From NCBI GenBank assembly GCA_963843605.1, contig CAWJLA010000005.1, forward strand, positions 248,001 through 312,000: 64,000 bases of DNA, given 5' to 3'. Within the stretch, counting starts at the first letter, position 1. Each line of letters begins with the position of its first letter. Positions 62,374-64,000 of this stretch are shown piece by piece. Position numbers and translations under genes: made by a program. Source of the stretch: FEN-1297 sp963843605. GTDB lineage: Bacteria; Bacteroidota; Ignavibacteria; Ignavibacteriales; Ignavibacteriaceae. The notes under the pieces were generated by a model. It saw nothing but the letters and a program-made list of their open reading frames with translations, was not told the DNA's origin and did not search any database.

Positions 62374-63117
62374 TTACATAGCCATACCGCCGTCTACCGA
62401 AATTACCTGACCCGTAATATAGTCAGCTTCGGAAGAGGCTAGAAATGAAACTACTTTAGCAATGTCTTCCGGTAAACCGATCCTTTTTAATGGAATCATT
62501 GCTAATATAGCTTCACGCTGTTTGTCATTTAATTTTTCCGTCATATCGGTTGATACATATCCCGGCGCCACCGCATTAACTGTAATATTCCTAGAAGCCA
62601 TTTCTTTTGCGGCGGATTTTGTAAATCCTATAACTCCGGCTTTCGAAGCTACATAATTTGCCTGACCGGGATTACCGATAATAGCTACAACCGAAGATAT
62701 GTTTATTATCTTACCGCTTCGCTGTCCCATCATCGGTTTTATGGCAGCTTTAGTATAATTATAAACACTTTTTAAATTAGCGTTAATAACTCTGTCAAAA
62801 TCATCCTCGCTCATTCTCAGCAGCAGATTATCCTTAGTTATTCCTGCATTGTTCACTAAAATATCTAAACCGCCTAAATTTTCCAAAGCAAATTTAATCG
62901 TTTTTTCCGCTTCGTCATATTTAGACGCATCCGCCTGCAGACTTAAAACTTTAACTCCGAGCTTACCTGCTTCCGCTTCTACTTCTTTAGCCGCTTCGGC
63001 GGAACTGTTGTAAGTAAAGACAACACTGCACCCCTGTGCAGCAAGTTCAAGTACAATCCCCCGGCCAATTCCTCTTGTACCGCCGGTTACCACAGCTTTT
63101 TTATCCTTTAATTTCAT
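62374..63117 (-). CDS. fabG: 3-oxoacyl-ACP reductase
   Basis: A 247-residue short-chain dehydrogenase that reduces 3-oxoacyl-ACP with NADPH. The cofactor loop is TGGTRGIGRG (11-20), NNAG is at 89-92, and the catalytic residues are Ser141/142, Tyr155 and Lys159 in SSVVAIIGNPGQANYVASK. The end SSEADYITGQVISVDGGMAM is characteristic. Its start overlaps the stop of the DUF3109 gene by four bases, so the two are translationally coupled. Confidence 0.96.
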   Translation of the reverse strand: MKLKDKKAVVTGGTRGIGRGIVLELAAQGCSVVFTYNSSAEAAKEVEAEAGKLGVKVLSLQADASKYDEAEKTIKFALENLGGLDILVNNAGITKDNLLLRMSEDDFDRVINANLKSVYNYTKAAIKPMMGQRSGKIINISSVVAIIGNPGQANYVASKAGVIGFTKSAAKEMASRNITVNAVAPGYVSTDMTEKLNDKQREAILAMIPLKRIGLPEDIAKVVSFLASSEADYITGQVISVDGGMAM

Positions 63118-63701
63118 GCTACTCCTTTTGAATTTTCGGAGCTTAAATATTCTTTTCTGTATTCATCCAATTCTGCAAATCCTTTTTCTCCGAAAAAGTG
63201 AATTAGTTCTTCTCTGCAAGCTTCGAAGATTGAAGTATTTTCAGCAGGAGCTCTATTGCAGGTTTTCAGCCTGTTGATATGGTCGTCGTCTATTGTAAGA
63301 GCTCCTTCGTAGATTGTAAGTGGAAACAATATACAATATAACGGTTTATATTTCCATTTGTGCTCCCCTTCCTGATTGGCAAGCTTCTGAAGTGTGCACA
63401 ACCCTTTTTGATCCAGGAAAACACATTTATTATTGTGCAGTTCGGTTCCTACTGCAACACCGGATTCAAAGTCTTCGTCCTCTTCCTGGGGTTCGAACCA
63501 TTTGGAGATATCTTTCGTCTGGCTATCGTCCATTAATGGAAGTATTTTTTCTTTTATGCTCAGTATATAGTCGTGTTCTTTCAAGTCGGTATAAACACCG
63601 TAATAGCAGCATTCCCCGTTGCACCTGCAATTAAAGCTGAAAGTGAAAATAAGAGGATCTATTTTAACGCCGTTGATTTCTTTAGTAAACTTTTTTTCCA
63701 T
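63114..63701 (-). CDS. DUF3109/YkgJ-like cysteine-cluster protein
   Basis: A 195-residue cytosolic protein with a conserved set of Cys residues that probably binds iron-sulfur or zinc: CRCNGECCYYGVYTD near the N-terminus, then CVFLDQKGLCTLQ, LYCILFPLT and LKTCNRA. This spacing fits the DUF3109 branch of the YkgJ (zinc/iron-chelating) family. It is inserted between fabD and fabG, overlapping fabD by one base and fabG by four, so it is a true operon member. Its function is not established; the location hints at a link with lipid synthesis but might only reflect operon growth. Confidence 0.88.
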   Translation of the reverse strand: MEKKFTKEINGVKIDPLIFTFSFNCRCNGECCYYGVYTDLKEHDYILSIKEKILPLMDDSQTKDISKWFEPQEEDEDFESGVAVGTELHNNKCVFLDQKGLCTLQKLANQEGEHKWKYKPLYCILFPLTIYEGALTIDDDHINRLKTCNRAPAENTSIFEACREELIHFFGEKGFAELDEYRKEYLSSENSKGVA

Positions 63702-64000
63702 TATAAGTATTTCTCCACATCTGAATATTTATCGATACCGAAAAATTTAACGTCCTGATTAATTCTTTTTACCAGACCCTGCAGAACTTTACCCGGTCCT
63801 ATTTCATAAAATTCTTCTACGCCGTCGTTAATCATATTTACGATCGTTTCTTCCCATCTAACCGGAGAGGTTACCTGATCAAGCAATAGCTGTTTGATTT
63901 CTGCTTTCGAGACCACCGGTTTGGCGGTTACATTAGCGTATACGGGAAATTTAGCATCATAAATATTTGTATTGTTTAACTCCTTATTAAGTTCATCCTT
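63701..64000 (-). CDS. fabD: Malonyl-CoA:ACP transacylase, C-terminal end only
   Basis: The last 99 codons of a minus-strand gene that begins beyond the window. The text FPVYANVTAKPVVSKAEI, LLLDQVTSPVRWEETIVNMI and EFYEIGPGKVLQGLVKRI is the C-terminal part of FabD: the P-V-x-x-N-V-T strand, the Q-V-x-x-P-V-R-W motif and the EIGPGKVL strand. The nucleophile Ser and the catalytic His are outside. It transfers malonyl from CoA to ACP and leads the fab cluster here. Confidence 0.92.
   Translation of the reverse strand, partial: KDELNKELNNTNIYDAKFPVYANVTAKPVVSKAEIKQLLLDQVTSPVRWEETIVNMINDGVEEFYEIGPGKVLQGLVKRINQDVKFFGIDKYSDVEKYL

Overview
The window looks like chromosomal DNA of a low-GC, Gram-negative member of the Bacteroidota/Chlorobiota/Ignavibacteriota group, most likely Ignavibacteria. 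This rests on Por/type IX C-terminal sorting tails of the YQNYPNPFNP type, two TonB receptors with carboxypeptidase-like plug extensions, BACON domains, OmpA proteins with thrombospondin-3 repeats, and RNase HIII. No rRNA or other decisive marker is present, so the assignment is inferred.

Left part (1-16.4 kb): a signalling and envelope block. It holds the end of a CheR/PAS fusion, a PAS histidine kinase, two paralogous LuxR-type response regulators (one frameshifted), a C11 (clostripain-like) lipoprotein protease, a double-domain KaiC-like ATPase, small envelope proteins, an OmpA protein and a tiny lmo0937-type membrane protein. Four genes here are preceded by the same ungapped 36-bp motif, which suggests a shared regulon. 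Two copies of a 96-bp inverted-repeat element lie at 7.4 and 12.4 kb. The block ends with a sodium/solute symporter operon and a scar made of an integrase fragment and a broken AraC regulator.

Middle (16.4-24.3 kb): a frameshifted type IX-secreted beta-helix/cohesin protein and a lipoprotein with Ig-like domains and Asp-box repeats.

24.4-43.3 kb: an apparent genomic island of about 18.9 kb. An intact tRNA-Asp (minus strand) stands at the right end with a tyrosine-recombinase remnant just inside it. A degraded direct repeat of the 3' half of that tRNA, followed by a terminator-like hairpin, stands at the left end. Cargo 1 is a three-gene minus-strand operon: a CsgG-like lipoprotein, an outer-membrane barrel, and a 2082-residue type IX-secreted protein with 13 BACON domains, five of them almost identical. 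Cargo 2 is a minus-strand type VI secretion payload operon: VgrG, PAAR-TTR adaptor, a candidate His/Cys protease-like effector, a second TTR adaptor, a cytosolic OmpA-like protein, a DUF1795 (Eag-like) protein and a degraded Ser/Thr kinase. No T6SS sheath or baseplate genes are in view.

Right part (43.5-64 kb): core genome. It holds pfkA-rnhC, a CHASE3 sensor kinase, two divergent TonB receptors, rsmE with a BamA-like protein, gcvP, and a fatty-acid operon (fabD end, DUF3109, fabG, acpP, fabF, rnc).

Several genes carry one-base indels. Some may be assembly errors in homopolymers; others, with multiple lesions, look like true decay.
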